DNA from: Betaproteobacteria bacterium
GTDB taxonomy: Bacteria; Pseudomonadota; Gammaproteobacteria; Burkholderiales; Rhodocyclaceae
Length of the DNA stretch: 40,101 bases
Direction of reading: 5' to 3'
Assembly: GCA_009779265.1 (NCBI GenBank)
Contig: WREP01000022.1
Coordinates: 1 to 40,101, forward strand
The notes below the pieces were generated by a model. That model searched no databases. It was not told the DNA's origin and saw only the letters and a list, made by a program, of their open reading frames with translations. Below are positions 19,774 to 27,392 of the stretch, in pieces; the first letter of the stretch is position 1; every line of letters starts with the position of its first letter. The position numbers and the translations under genes were made by a program.

Positions 19774-19962
19774 TTAAAAACCGCAGTTGGACGCGCCCGA
19801 GCAGGTCGTCATCGGGTGGGCGGGCAAGGCGCGACGACGCGGCAGGCTCGTGCCTGCAAGGAGGAGCAACGCCGCCAGCGCGCCCGAGGGCGGTCTGCTC
19901 GGGCGCGTAGCGGTTCCACCCAAATGGTGACGGTTATCGAAGCGAGGAAAGGCAATATTCAT
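19774..19962 (-). CDS. Possible small protein, unrecognised
   Basis: A 62-residue frame starts MNIAFPRFDNRHHLGG and contains a hydrophobic stretch (ALAALLLLAG) followed by basic residues, then ends in CSGASNCGF. It is on the same strand as dprA and topB and ends 15 bases before the topB start. The ribosome-binding site is weak and the frame coincides with the inverted repeats, so it may be incidental. No function can be proposed. Confidence 0.25.
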   Translation of the reverse strand: MNIAFPRFDNRHHLGGTATRPSRPPSGALAALLLLAGTSLPRRRALPAHPMTTCSGASNCGF

Positions 19963-20005
19963 GCGGCTCTTATCAAGATTACAAGCGGTCAACTGCGGTT
20001 TTTAG
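19774..20005. repeat. Nested inverted repeats between dprA and topB
   Basis: Outer arms pair over 15 bases (19775-19789 and 19990-20004, TAAAAACCGCAGTTG and its complement). Inside, CGCGCCCGAG occurs twice (19792-19801 and 19879-19888), and either copy can pair with CTCGGGCGCG at 19898-19907: the first over 13 bases, the second over 10 with a nine-base loop. The alternatives are mutually exclusive. The region could be a structured leader for topB, a small RNA or a small mobile remnant. Confidence 0.5.
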
Positions 20006-20073
20006 GTTGAATGCCGGCGGATGATAAGTGGCGGGTCGTCGGCTGGCAAGCCGTGCTTGTCTGCCGTCGCCAG

Positions 20074-21144
20074 TCAAGCCAGACGCTGATAGCGGTTGCC
20101 CGGCAGGCAGGCGATGCGGCCGGCGAGTTCGAGGCTCAGCAATTCGCCGAGCAGGCGGTCGGTCGCCAGCGCGGTGCGCGCCGCCAGTTCGTCGAGGGAA
20201 CAGGGATCGTGGCCGAGGGCGGCAATGATCGGATGGTCGTCGTCATTTTCGGCGGCGGGCAGGGCTGCCGCCGTCGGCAGGGCGAATTCTTCGAGAATGT
20301 CGGCCGCCGTTTCGACCAGCTTGGCGCCCTGACGAATCAATTGATGGCAGCCGCGGGAAAGCGGCGAGTGGATGGAGCCGGGAATGGCGAATACCTCGCG
20401 TCCCTGCTCGGCGGCCAGGCGGGCGGTGATCAGCGAACCGCTCCGCGCCGCCGCCTCGACCACCAGCACGCCGCGCGCCAGACCGGCGATGAGGCGATTG
20501 CGGCGGGGAAAATTGGCGGCCAGCGGCGGCGTGCCGAGCGGGAATTCGGAAATCAGGACGCCGTGTTCGAGAATGCCTTGCGCCAAGTCGCGGTTACTGG
20601 CCGGATAAAGGCGGTCGGCGCCGGTGCCGACGACGGCGATGGTCGCGCCGCCGCCTTCCAGCGCGCCGCGATGGGCGGCGGCGTCGATGCCGAGAGCGAG
20701 GCCGCTGATGATGGGCAGGCCGTGGCCGGCCAGCGCGCGGGCGAAGCCTGCCGCTGTCTGCCGGCCTTGCGGCGTGGCGTTGCGGCTGCCAACAATGGCC
20801 AGGCCGGGCTGTTTGAGGAGGGCCGGATTGCCGCGCAGATAGAGGAGACTGGGCGGATCAGGGATTTCCAGCAAGGCTGGCGGATAGTCGGCGTCGGCCA
20901 GGGTCACGATGGCGTTGCCCGGCCGCGCGCCCCAGTCCAGGCTGCGCTCGACGAGATCGCCGGGATCGTGCGCGAAGAGCAGGTCGGCGCGGCTGCCGAT
21001 GACGCCGCGCGCGGCCAGCGGGCCGGCGGCGAAAACCGCCTCGGGTAAACCGAAAGCGGCGAGCAGCTTACGCTGTGACTCGCCGCCGATGCCGGGGATC
21101 AGGGTCAGCCGCAACCAGGCGGCCAACCCTGTCGGAGTGTTCAT
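20074..21144 (-). CDS. dprA: DNA-processing protein DprA
   Basis: The 356-residue protein has an N-terminal SAM/HhH-like region (LIPGIGG), the central Rossmann domain with VGSRNATPQG, ISGLALGIDAAAHRGAL and FPRRNRLIAGLARGVLVVEA, and a C-terminal winged-helix-like domain (about 290-356). DprA protects incoming single-stranded DNA and loads RecA during natural transformation. It overlaps the LysM gene upstream by four bases (ATGA), so the two are a translational pair. The usual downstream genes smg and topA are not here; topB follows instead, after a structured spacer. Confidence 0.95.
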   Translation of the reverse strand: MNTPTGLAAWLRLTLIPGIGGESQRKLLAAFGLPEAVFAAGPLAARGVIGSRADLLFAHDPGDLVERSLDWGARPGNAIVTLADADYPPALLEIPDPPSLLYLRGNPALLKQPGLAIVGSRNATPQGRQTAAGFARALAGHGLPIISGLALGIDAAAHRGALEGGGATIAVVGTGADRLYPASNRDLAQGILEHGVLISEFPLGTPPLAANFPRRNRLIAGLARGVLVVEAAARSGSLITARLAAEQGREVFAIPGSIHSPLSRGCHQLIRQGAKLVETAADILEEFALPTAAALPAAENDDDHPIIAALGHDPCSLDELAARTALATDRLLGELLSLELAGRIACLPGNRYQRLA

Positions 21145-22184
21145 GGATTGCGGACTGCGTCGCCGACGAGCACCGATCTTGAGGATTCGACGACCAGCGC
21201 GTAGGCGATGCCGTCGAAGACGCGGAAAACGAAGGCCAGCGCGTAGCGGTCCTCCGGAATGGGCGTCGAAGTGCGCCGGCCGTCCTCGTCGACGGCGACC
21301 GAGACGCGGTCGCTGAACAGCGCGAGGACATGGCCGATTTCCAGGCCGTCGTTGCCGCCGCGATTGATGGCGATGACCGACTGGGTGCCGCCTTCGCTGA
21401 GGCCGCCGTAAATGGAAATGACCTTGGCGCTGATTTCGCCGTCCGGCTTGTGCGGCACATAGGAGGTTATTTGCGGCGGCGGGGCTGGCAGCAGGCGGTC
21501 GCCGCGGCCGATTTCCTGCTTGGCCTGGACGATGCGCAGCGTCGCCGGCTCGCCCGGTTTGACCAGTCGGGCATGGCCGAGGAAGAAGGCTTCATGGGCG
21601 AGCACTTCGCCGCTATCGGGATCCTTGAGCGGCTTGCCGGGGCGGAATACATGCCATTTTTCGATGCTGGCGTCGGGAATGCCGGAGGCGAAGGCTTCAT
21701 CGCCGTTACCGACCAGCACGCGGCCTTCCGCCGTGGCGACGATGACCGCCTCGCCGATTTCGGCGCCGGGTTCGAGAATCAGGGGGCGGGAAATGAAAGG
21801 CTCGATAGCGTTCGGCGGAATGCTCGGAATCGCCTCCTGCACCGCCGTGCTGTAAACCTTGGGTTGCACCTTGCCGGGGTCGGCATTGCTGCCGCTGCCG
21901 AGACCCTTGGCGTGGCGCAGGCGCGGCGAGTCGCCGGAAAGGTCGAGCATAACCACATCGCCGGGGTAGATCAGGTGCGGGTTCTTGATCTGGTCGCGAT
22001 TCATGCGCCAGATTTCCGGCCAGCGCCAGGGTTCCTTGAGGAATTTGCCGGAAATGCCCCACAGGGTGTCGCCCTTGACGACAATGTAACGGTCGGGAGG
22101 ATCAGCCACCAGTTCAAGCGGCTCGGCGGCGAATGCACAGGCGGCCGTCGCGGCCAGAATGAGCGCGGATATAATGCGAACCAT
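21141..22184 (-). CDS. LysM domain protein, exported
   Basis: The 347-residue protein starts with a signal peptide (MVRIISALILAATAACAFA-AEP). One LysM domain follows (YIVVKGDTLWGISGKFL to IYPGDVVML, about residues 33-80), which binds peptidoglycan. The remaining part has no catalytic domain I recognise but resembles proteins next to dprA in many betaproteobacteria. It probably resides in the periplasm. It is divergent from def, with a 142-base spacer holding both promoters; no strong elements stand out there. Confidence 0.88.
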   Translation of the reverse strand: MVRIISALILAATAACAFAAEPLELVADPPDRYIVVKGDTLWGISGKFLKEPWRWPEIWRMNRDQIKNPHLIYPGDVVMLDLSGDSPRLRHAKGLGSGSNADPGKVQPKVYSTAVQEAIPSIPPNAIEPFISRPLILEPGAEIGEAVIVATAEGRVLVGNGDEAFASGIPDASIEKWHVFRPGKPLKDPDSGEVLAHEAFFLGHARLVKPGEPATLRIVQAKQEIGRGDRLLPAPPPQITSYVPHKPDGEISAKVISIYGGLSEGGTQSVIAINRGGNDGLEIGHVLALFSDRVSVAVDEDGRRTSTPIPEDRYALAFVFRVFDGIAYALVVESSRSVLVGDAVRNP

Positions 22185-22326
22185 AGTCGTAATCCCCCTT
22201 GCCGGCGGAACGTAGCGCGTCCGATGCGATCACATCGGCCAGCCGACGCTCCTTCCATATCGCGGAAACAGCTTTAGATTCTGCACGTAATAACTTAATC
22301 GAGCAAGCTTTTATTCTATTTTGCCC

Positions 22327-22830
22327 ATGCCTCTTCTACCCATTTTACGTTTCCCCGATCCGCGCCTGAAAAAAATCGCCAGTCCCGTTGCCCAAATTGA
22401 CGATCAGGTTCGCAAACTGGCCGCCGACATGGGTGAAACCATGTACGAAGCCTCCGGCATCGGTCTGGCGGCGACCCAGGTCGATGTGCATCGGCGCGTG
22501 GTGGTGATCGACGTCTCGGAAGAGCGCCAGCAGTTGCGCGTTTTCATCAACCCGAAACTGACCCGCTGCGAGGGCGTGCAGGCTGGCGAGGAGGGCTGTT
22601 TGTCGGTGCCCGGCATCTACGATACGGTCGAGCGCGCCGAGCGCGTCACCGTCGCTTACCTCGATCTCGATGGCCAGTCGCAAACGCTGGAGGCCGAGGG
22701 TCTGCTGGCCGTTTGCCTGCAACACGAAATCGACCATCTCGACGGCAAGGTGTTCGTCGACCACCTGTCGCAACTCAAGCAGTCGCGGATCAAAGCCAAG
22801 CTAGCCAAGCAAGCGCGAGTTACCGCATGA
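22327..22830 (+). CDS. def: Peptide deformylase
   Basis: The 167-residue metalloenzyme removes the N-formyl group from new proteins. All three motifs are present: [16 protein letters not shown] (metal-binding Cys) and [13 protein letters not shown] (two metal-binding His and the catalytic Glu). The ATG at 22327 gives [14 protein letters not shown], the usual start; an in-frame TTG at 22321 adds two residues and is less likely. fmt, which adds the formyl group to initiator tRNA, follows after 108 bases. Confidence 0.97.
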   Translation: MPLLPILRFPDPRLKKIASPVAQIDDQVRKLAADMGETMYEASGIGLAATQVDVHRRVVVIDVSEERQQLRVFINPKLTRCEGVQAGEEGCLSVPGIYDTVERAERVTVAYLDLDGQSQTLEAEGLLAVCLQHEIDHLDGKVFVDHLSQLKQSRIKAKLAKQARVTA

Positions 22831-22938
22831 TTTCATTACCAGCTCAACCGATTACTTTGTCGACTTCGCTTGCCGTACGACAGTACTGTCTGCGCTTCGT
22901 CTTCGCGTACTCGGCCGAGCTGACAACGAAATAACGAA

Positions 22939-23865
22939 ATGAAGAAGCTGATTTTCGCCGGCACGCCGGAATTCGCCGCCGAGGCGCTGACGGCCATTGT
23001 CGCCGCCGGCCACGAAGTGGCCTTGGTATTGACCCGGCCCGATCAACCGGCCGGGCGCGGCATGGCCTTGCAAGTCTCGGCGGTCAAGCAGGTGGCCCTG
23101 CGCCACGGCCTGCCGCTATTTCAGCCGCCCAGCCTGAAGGATGCCGAAGCGCAGGCGCGGCTGGCGGCGGTTGGCGCCGATGTCATGGTGGTCGCCGCCT
23201 ATGGCCTGATCCTGCCGCAAGCGGTACTCGATTTGCCGCGCTTCGGCTGCCTCAACATCCACGCCTCGCTGCTGCCGCGCTGGCGCGGCGCGGCCCCGAT
23301 CCAGCGGGCGCTGCTGGCTGGCGATTCTGAGACCGGCATTGCCATCATGCAGATGGATGCCGGGCTGGATACCGGCCCGCTGCTGCTCTGCGAGGCGCTG
23401 GCGATCGCTGCCGAGGAGACGGCGGCGACGCTGCACGACAAGCTGGCGGCGCTGGGCGCCCACCTCATCGTCGACGCGCTTGGCCGCTTGCCGCTGCCGC
23501 CCACGGCGCAGCCGGCTGCCGGCGTCACCTATGCGCACAAGATCGACAAGGCGGAAGCGGCCATCGACTGGTCCCGTCCGGCCATCGAGATCGACCGCCA
23601 GATTCGCGCCTTCAATCCCTTCCCCGGCGCCCAGGCCCGTTTCGCCGGCCAGCCGGTTAAACTATGGCGGGCCGTCCCGGTCGCCGGTCAGGGCGAAGCG
23701 GGGAGCATCCTGGCGGTTGACCGCCAGCGGCTGATCGTCGCCTGCGGCGACGGGGCGCTGGCCGTCGAAGAATTACAAAAAGCCGGCGGTAAGCGCCTGC
23801 CGGTACGGGATTTCCTCACTGGCCACCCGCTACTGGTCGGGCAGTGCTTCGACCCGCCGCCTTGA
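22939..23865 (+). CDS. fmt: Methionyl-tRNA formyltransferase
   Basis: The 308-residue enzyme formylates Met-tRNA-fMet with 10-formyl-tetrahydrofolate. It starts [16 protein letters not shown]. The catalytic region has [19 protein letters not shown] with the conserved Asn and His, and [11 protein letters not shown]. The C-terminal tRNA-binding domain follows (about 210-308). The spacer after def includes a short AACGAAAT repeat but no recognised element. In many proteobacteria rsmB follows fmt directly; here accessory genes of about 3.5 kb separate them. Confidence 0.97.
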   Translation: MKKLIFAGTPEFAAEALTAIVAAGHEVALVLTRPDQPAGRGMALQVSAVKQVALRHGLPLFQPPSLKDAEAQARLAAVGADVMVVAAYGLILPQAVLDLPRFGCLNIHASLLPRWRGAAPIQRALLAGDSETGIAIMQMDAGLDTGPLLLCEALAIAAEETAATLHDKLAALGAHLIVDALGRLPLPPTAQPAAGVTYAHKIDKAEAAIDWSRPAIEIDRQIRAFNPFPGAQARFAGQPVKLWRAVPVAGQGEAGSILAVDRQRLIVACGDGALAVEELQKAGGKRLPVRDFLTGHPLLVGQCFDPPP

Positions 23866-23899
23866 TGAGTGGCTGGAGCTTTTTATTTCAAACCTGAAG

Positions 23900-23979
23900 C
23901 TGGATAGCTTCGCTACGCTCGCAATGACGGTTATTTCGCGCCTCGTCATTGCGCGGCGCGAAGCGACGAAACAATCCAG
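23900..23979. repeat. Dispersed palindromic repeat, copy C
   Basis: This 80-base copy starts CTGGATAGCTTCGCTACGCT and ends GACGAAACAATCCAG. It differs at only six positions from copy D at 25765-25844, and the two lie in the same orientation around the XRE, lipoprotein and FlgO genes. It sits between the convergent fmt and XRE genes. Confidence 0.85.
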
Positions 23980-24011
23980 AAATGCGGGTATCTGAACCGT
24001 TCACCTGACGC

Positions 24012-24347
24012 CTATTTCCTGCGGCGCAGCCGCCGATAACGGCGCAGCATTTCCAGCACGAAGTCCCGTTCGTCCTCGTCGAAACCCCGCATCAGCCTTT
24101 CCACCGCGACGGCATGGCTGGTCGCCGGGGCCGGTTCGCTGTCGAGCATCTGGGCCATCGTTGCGCCAAAGACGCCGGCAATCTGCTGGAGGGTGAGCAG
24201 CGAGGGCAGGGTGACGCCGCGCTCGAAGCGTGAAATCGTCATCGGGTCGAGGTCGAGGGCCGATGCCAGTTGCTCTTGCGTCATGTTGCAAGACGCCCGC
24301 CAACGAGCAATGGTTCGACCCAGGGTTTTGGCAAGCTCTTGACGCAC
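24012..24347 (-). CDS. XRE-family transcriptional regulator
   Basis: The 111-residue protein has a Cro/C1-type helix-turn-helix at residues 10-65 (MTQEQLASALDLDPMTISRF then GVTLPSLLTLQQIA). A short C-terminal tail is rich in Arg (RRYRRLRRRK). It probably represses from the palindrome at 24363-24385 just upstream of its start, which also faces the divergent lipoprotein gene. I see no toxin partner. Target genes are most likely itself and the two lipoproteins. Confidence 0.85.
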   Translation of the reverse strand: MRQELAKTLGRTIARWRASCNMTQEQLASALDLDPMTISRFERGVTLPSLLTLQQIAGVFGATMAQMLDSEPAPATSHAVAVERLMRGFDEDERDFVLEMLRRYRRLRRRK

Positions 24348-24362
24348 GGTAGACCTGATTTG

Positions 24363-24385
24363 TTTGGGAAATTCCTAAACCCAAA
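24363..24385. promoter_or_regulatory. Palindromic operator candidate between XRE gene and lipoprotein gene
   Basis: TTTGGG-N11-CCCAAA forms a 23-base palindrome whose interior includes GGAAATTCC. It lies 16 bases upstream of the XRE start codon. A further imperfect repeat (CCTGCTAAT to GTTAGG, about 24398-24415) follows, so several regulator sites may be present. Confidence 0.45.
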
Positions 24386-24521
24386 TGATTTGTCAGTCCT
24401 GCTAATTATGTTAGGATTTAATACGCCTATCATTTGCTAGGCCAAATTTGTCTAATCGCGTACTTTGGCGGCAGCCGGTTCGCGATTTTCCAATCCGCCT
24501 TTTCGGGAGAGCCTGAAAAAA

Positions 24522-25196
24522 ATGCAATGCCAACGAACCCTTACCGCGCTTGCCTTGGCAGTGGCGCTTGCCGGGTGCGCGACGCCGTACAGCGAGGCGC
24601 CCACGGCCACGAATTTCTCAAGCAGCAAGCAGTCCAAGCTCCAGGCTGCCGCGCACTGGAAGATCATTGCCGACGATACGGCCCGCCAAATAGCCGCCGG
24701 TTTGGGGGAGAGGCAGGCTTTGTATGTCAATGTGCCGGAAGTGAAGTCCGAGTTTGATCGCGCCTTCGCCAATCAACTGATTGCCGCCCTCATTGCGCAG
24801 GGCTTTGTTGTGCAGAAGACGCCGCAGGGCGCGCTGAATGTCGATATCGACACGCAGGCGGTGCGTTTTGCCGCAAACCGTCCCCAGTACGCTTATGTCG
24901 GCGCGCCAACATTGCTGGCCGCCGGTGTCTGGGCGCTCCATAGCGTGCACTGGTCTGCCGCAGCCGCCACGGTTGGCACGCTGGGAGCCGTTGGCCTCGA
25001 TGCCTATGCGTGGTTCCGCTCGGAATTCGCCACCGGCGAAACGCCGCAAACCGAGATTATCGTGACTGCCACCGTCAGCAACCGCGAGCAATATCTGGCG
25101 CGGGCCACCAGCGTCTATTACGTGGCCGACGCCGATCAGGGTCTTTATCAGGCGCCGCTGCCCGCGAAAAGCCTTCCTCTCGTCGGGGGTAGATAA
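24522..25196 (+). CDS. Lipoprotein of unknown function
   Basis: The 224-residue product starts with a lipoprotein signal peptide (MQCQRTLTALALAVALAGC, lipobox LAGC). The mature part has a segment resembling a beta-alpha-beta unit (ERQALYVNVPEVKSEFDRAF then ANQLIAALIAQGFVVQ) and a central Ala/Gly-rich hydrophobic stretch (about 130-165) that could insert in a membrane. I do not recognise the family. The ATG at 24522 is chosen because the signal peptide begins there. Its stop overlaps the start of the FlgO-like gene (TAATG), so the two proteins are probably made together and may act together at the outer membrane. Confidence 0.75.
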   Translation: MQCQRTLTALALAVALAGCATPYSEAPTATNFSSSKQSKLQAAAHWKIIADDTARQIAAGLGERQALYVNVPEVKSEFDRAFANQLIAALIAQGFVVQKTPQGALNVDIDTQAVRFAANRPQYAYVGAPTLLAAGVWALHSVHWSAAAATVGTLGAVGLDAYAWFRSEFATGETPQTEIIVTATVSNREQYLARATSVYYVADADQGLYQAPLPAKSLPLVGGR

Positions 25197-25750
25197 TGCG
25201 TGCCGGATATTTGCTGCTCGCCTTGTCGAGCCTGATGCTCCTCGGCCTCGGCGGCTGCGCCAGCGAGGTTAAAAAGACCGAGCCGACCTGGGAACAGGCC
25301 GCCGCCAGCCCGATCATCACCGCCAATTACCGGGCCGCCGATGCCCTGCTGGGACAAATCCAGACGCGCCTGAACAAGGGCCAGTCGCTGATCGTCGCCA
25401 CGGTGGTCAATATCGACGCCCTCGACAAGTCCTCGACGCTAGGGCGCCTGATTTCCGAGCAGGTGGCTGGGCGCTTCACGCAGGCCGGCTATCGCATGAT
25501 CGAAATGAAATTCGGCAACGCGATCTACATGCAGCGCAATCAGGGCGAATTGATGCTGACCCGCGAAATCGACAATCTGGCCAAGAGCTACGACGCCCAG
25601 GCGGTTGTCGTCGGCACCTACGGCGTCAGCAGCGATTTCGTGTATGTGAATCTCAAGGTCATCCAGCCGGGCAGCAATGTGGTTCTGGCGGTGCATGACT
25701 ACGTGCTGCCCCTCGATCCGGCAGTCCGTTCCCTGCTGCGGAGCCGCTGA
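25196..25750 (+). CDS. FlgO-domain outer-membrane lipoprotein
   Basis: The 184-residue protein has a lipobox (LGLGGC, Cys at about 21) and then a FlgO-like domain: NYRAADALLGQIQ, LIVATVVNIDALDKSSTLGRL, REIDNLAKSYDAQAVVVGTY. In Vibrio, FlgO is an outer-membrane protein that supports flagellar function. No flagellar gene is near, so a general envelope role is equally possible. Translation is coupled to the lipoprotein upstream. Confidence 0.8.
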   Translation: MRAGYLLLALSSLMLLGLGGCASEVKKTEPTWEQAAASPIITANYRAADALLGQIQTRLNKGQSLIVATVVNIDALDKSSTLGRLISEQVAGRFTQAGYRMIEMKFGNAIYMQRNQGELMLTREIDNLAKSYDAQAVVVGTYGVSSDFVYVNLKVIQPGSNVVLAVHDYVLPLDPAVRSLLRSR

Positions 25751-25764
25751 GGGGCTGTTTGAAG

Positions 25765-25844
25765 CTGGATTGCTTCGCTACGCTCGCAATGACAGCCATT
25801 TCGCGCTTCGTCATTGCGCGGCGCGAAGCGACGAAGCAATCCAG
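25765..25844. repeat. Dispersed palindromic repeat, copy D
   Basis: The copy starts CTGGATTGCTTCGCTACGCT and ends GACGAAGCAATCCAG. With copy C (six differences in 80 bases, same orientation) it brackets about 1.8 kb. It lies between the convergent FlgO-like and nuclease genes. Confidence 0.85.
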
Positions 25845-25885
25845 AAATGGCGTCATCCGGGGGTATGTGCACCGCCGCGCCTGAT

Positions 25886-26785
25886 TCACGGCCCCTGGCG
25901 GCGGAATGTTTCACGTGAAACGCGCTGGCGCAATCGCGTTTCCAGCAAGCGGCCAAGGCGGTAGCCGGCTTCGGCCAGACGCCGTTCGGCGATGGCGCGC
26001 GATTGCTCTTGGAACTTCTTGTCGATGATCGGCGAGAGCCTGCCGTTCTGTCGGGGATAGGCGGCGAGGCGCAATTGCCGGCTTTCCTCGCGCCACAGAT
26101 TGGCATCGCCTTGCGCCGGTGGCCGGTAGGCAGCCAGCAGGCGGGCCGCCGCGCGTTGCAGGCGGCGGCCGCGCAGCGATGATGGCCCGGGCAGATCGTC
26201 CCAGTAGGCGTGCAGGCTGACGAAGGGCTGGCCGCGCGGGTAGGGATTTTCGACGAGGACGCGGGTGCCGCCGCCGTCGTCGCTATTGCCGACATGCAGG
26301 GGCTGGTGCAGGTCGCTGACCAGATGGAGTAGCCAGGGCAGGGCGTAGGTGATTTCGGCCGGATCGTTGCTGGTAACGAGCAGGCGATCCAGGCGCTCGA
26401 TCTGGCGGTCGATATCGCCCTTGCGCGGGCGGCCGTTGGCAGCGAAATCGACGTAGTGCCAGGACCTGTGCCGGCGCGAATCGTAGCGGCCAGCCAGGGG
26501 CCGCGTCGGCTTGTCGCGGCCTTCGTCGTAATAGCGCGGGTCGTTGCGAATACTGTCGGCCCAGGTCGCGGCCTCGGCGAATAGCGCCGCCTCGCCCTGG
26601 CCGCCAGCCTTTTCACGCCAGCGGTCGTAGTCGGGATGAGCGGCGAGGGTGGCGCTGACCAACTGGCGGCTCGGCGCCGACAACTGCTGCCAGGCGATGA
26701 CGGCGATCAGGCGATGCCCGGCGGCGTTCCAGGCCAGCGCGGGTTGGCTGCAAAACAGCAGGCACAGCAGGAAGAAGAAACGCAT
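25886..26785 (-). CDS. Secreted S1/P1-type zinc nuclease
   Basis: The 299-residue protein has a signal peptide (MRFFFLLCLLFCSQPALA) and a mature N-terminus beginning WNAAGH. In the S1/P1 family the free N-terminal Trp is a zinc ligand, so correct cleavage matters for activity. Other ligands fit SWHYVDF, HLVSDLHQPLHVG and HAYWDDL. The enzyme cuts single-stranded DNA and RNA to 5'-nucleotides, probably in the periplasm or outside. The last residues (RVSRETF) are encoded by the parS site at 25907. It is divergent from the hypothetical gene at 26837, with 51 bases between the starts. Confidence 0.9.
   Translation of the reverse strand: MRFFFLLCLLFCSQPALAWNAAGHRLIAVIAWQQLSAPSRQLVSATLAAHPDYDRWREKAGGQGEAALFAEAATWADSIRNDPRYYDEGRDKPTRPLAGRYDSRRHRSWHYVDFAANGRPRKGDIDRQIERLDRLLVTSNDPAEITYALPWLLHLVSDLHQPLHVGNSDDGGGTRVLVENPYPRGQPFVSLHAYWDDLPGPSSLRGRRLQRAAARLLAAYRPPAQGDANLWREESRQLRLAAYPRQNGRLSPIIDKKFQEQSRAIAERRLAEAGYRLGRLLETRLRQRVSRETFRRQGP
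25907..25922. other. parS-like centromere site 3, inside the nuclease gene end
   Basis: TGTTTCACGTGAAACG is identical to the site at 16505 and differs from the consensus at the last base. It encodes part of the last residues of the nuclease on the minus strand. Confidence 0.88.
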
Positions 26786-26836
26786 GAGCGCATTATGCCG
26801 CGTGCGACAATTCCGGGGACTGTGCTTTGAACCCGC

Positions 26837-27313
26837 ATGGAACTCATCTCCGACTTTGCCCTAGAACAACACGCTGGCCCCTATGAATCGTGGGGCCTGA
26901 GCAGCCGGCTGCTCAGAAATGGCGTGGCGACGGACGTGTTGCTGCCGGGTTATGTCCTCGAAGCGCAGTACAGGCATTCGCGTGGTTTCCTCTTTCTCAC
27001 CTCCTGGGATTGCCCGTTTGAGGAGGCGCTGGATATCGTGACGACCGCCGCTGACTTGAAAATCCTTGGCCGTAAAAGGATAGGCGCGCCCTATGCATCG
27101 TATTGGCTTGAGTCGCACGAGGTGTTGAATGAGCGCCAAGTTTTGCTCCAGAGCAAGGGTAGTCCCGAATTCCGTGTCACCGTGTTTCCCCGGCTGATCC
27201 TCGAAGCGCGAGACAACCCCGGTGAAAATTTCAAGCTGGCTTTCGGTAACGGCACGCCGATACCCCTGCTATGGCGGCTCCATGCCTTGCGCCAACGATT
27301 CGCCGGGGGTTAA
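26837..27313 (+). CDS. Hypothetical protein
   Basis: The 158-residue frame starts MELISDFALEQHAGPYESWG and has no signal peptide or membrane segment. The middle (RHSRGFLFLTSWDCPFEEALDIVT cut at Ser) suggests a mixed alpha/beta soluble protein. I do not recognise the family. Codon use agrees with the neighbours, and no overlapping gene competes, so it is likely real. It stands alone between the divergent nuclease and rsmB, 79 bases before rsmB. Confidence 0.65.
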   Translation: MELISDFALEQHAGPYESWGLSSRLLRNGVATDVLLPGYVLEAQYRHSRGFLFLTSWDCPFEEALDIVTTAADLKILGRKRIGAPYASYWLESHEVLNERQVLLQSKGSPEFRVTVFPRLILEARDNPGENFKLAFGNGTPIPLLWRLHALRQRFAGG

Positions 27314-27392
27314 TGCCGCAGGCAGGCAAAACCGTTGTGATTAGAACCTTTGCCGCAGCAGACAAGCGCCGTTTTCAGGATAATGTCGCCCC

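Noticed and set aside
19940..19960. RNase P RNA-like GAGGAAAG motif
   Set aside because: The rest of the conserved RNase P core is absent.
24012..24347. XRE gene as the antitoxin of a toxin-antitoxin pair
   Set aside because: No small toxin-like frame adjoins it on the same strand; the neighbours are fmt and lipoproteins.
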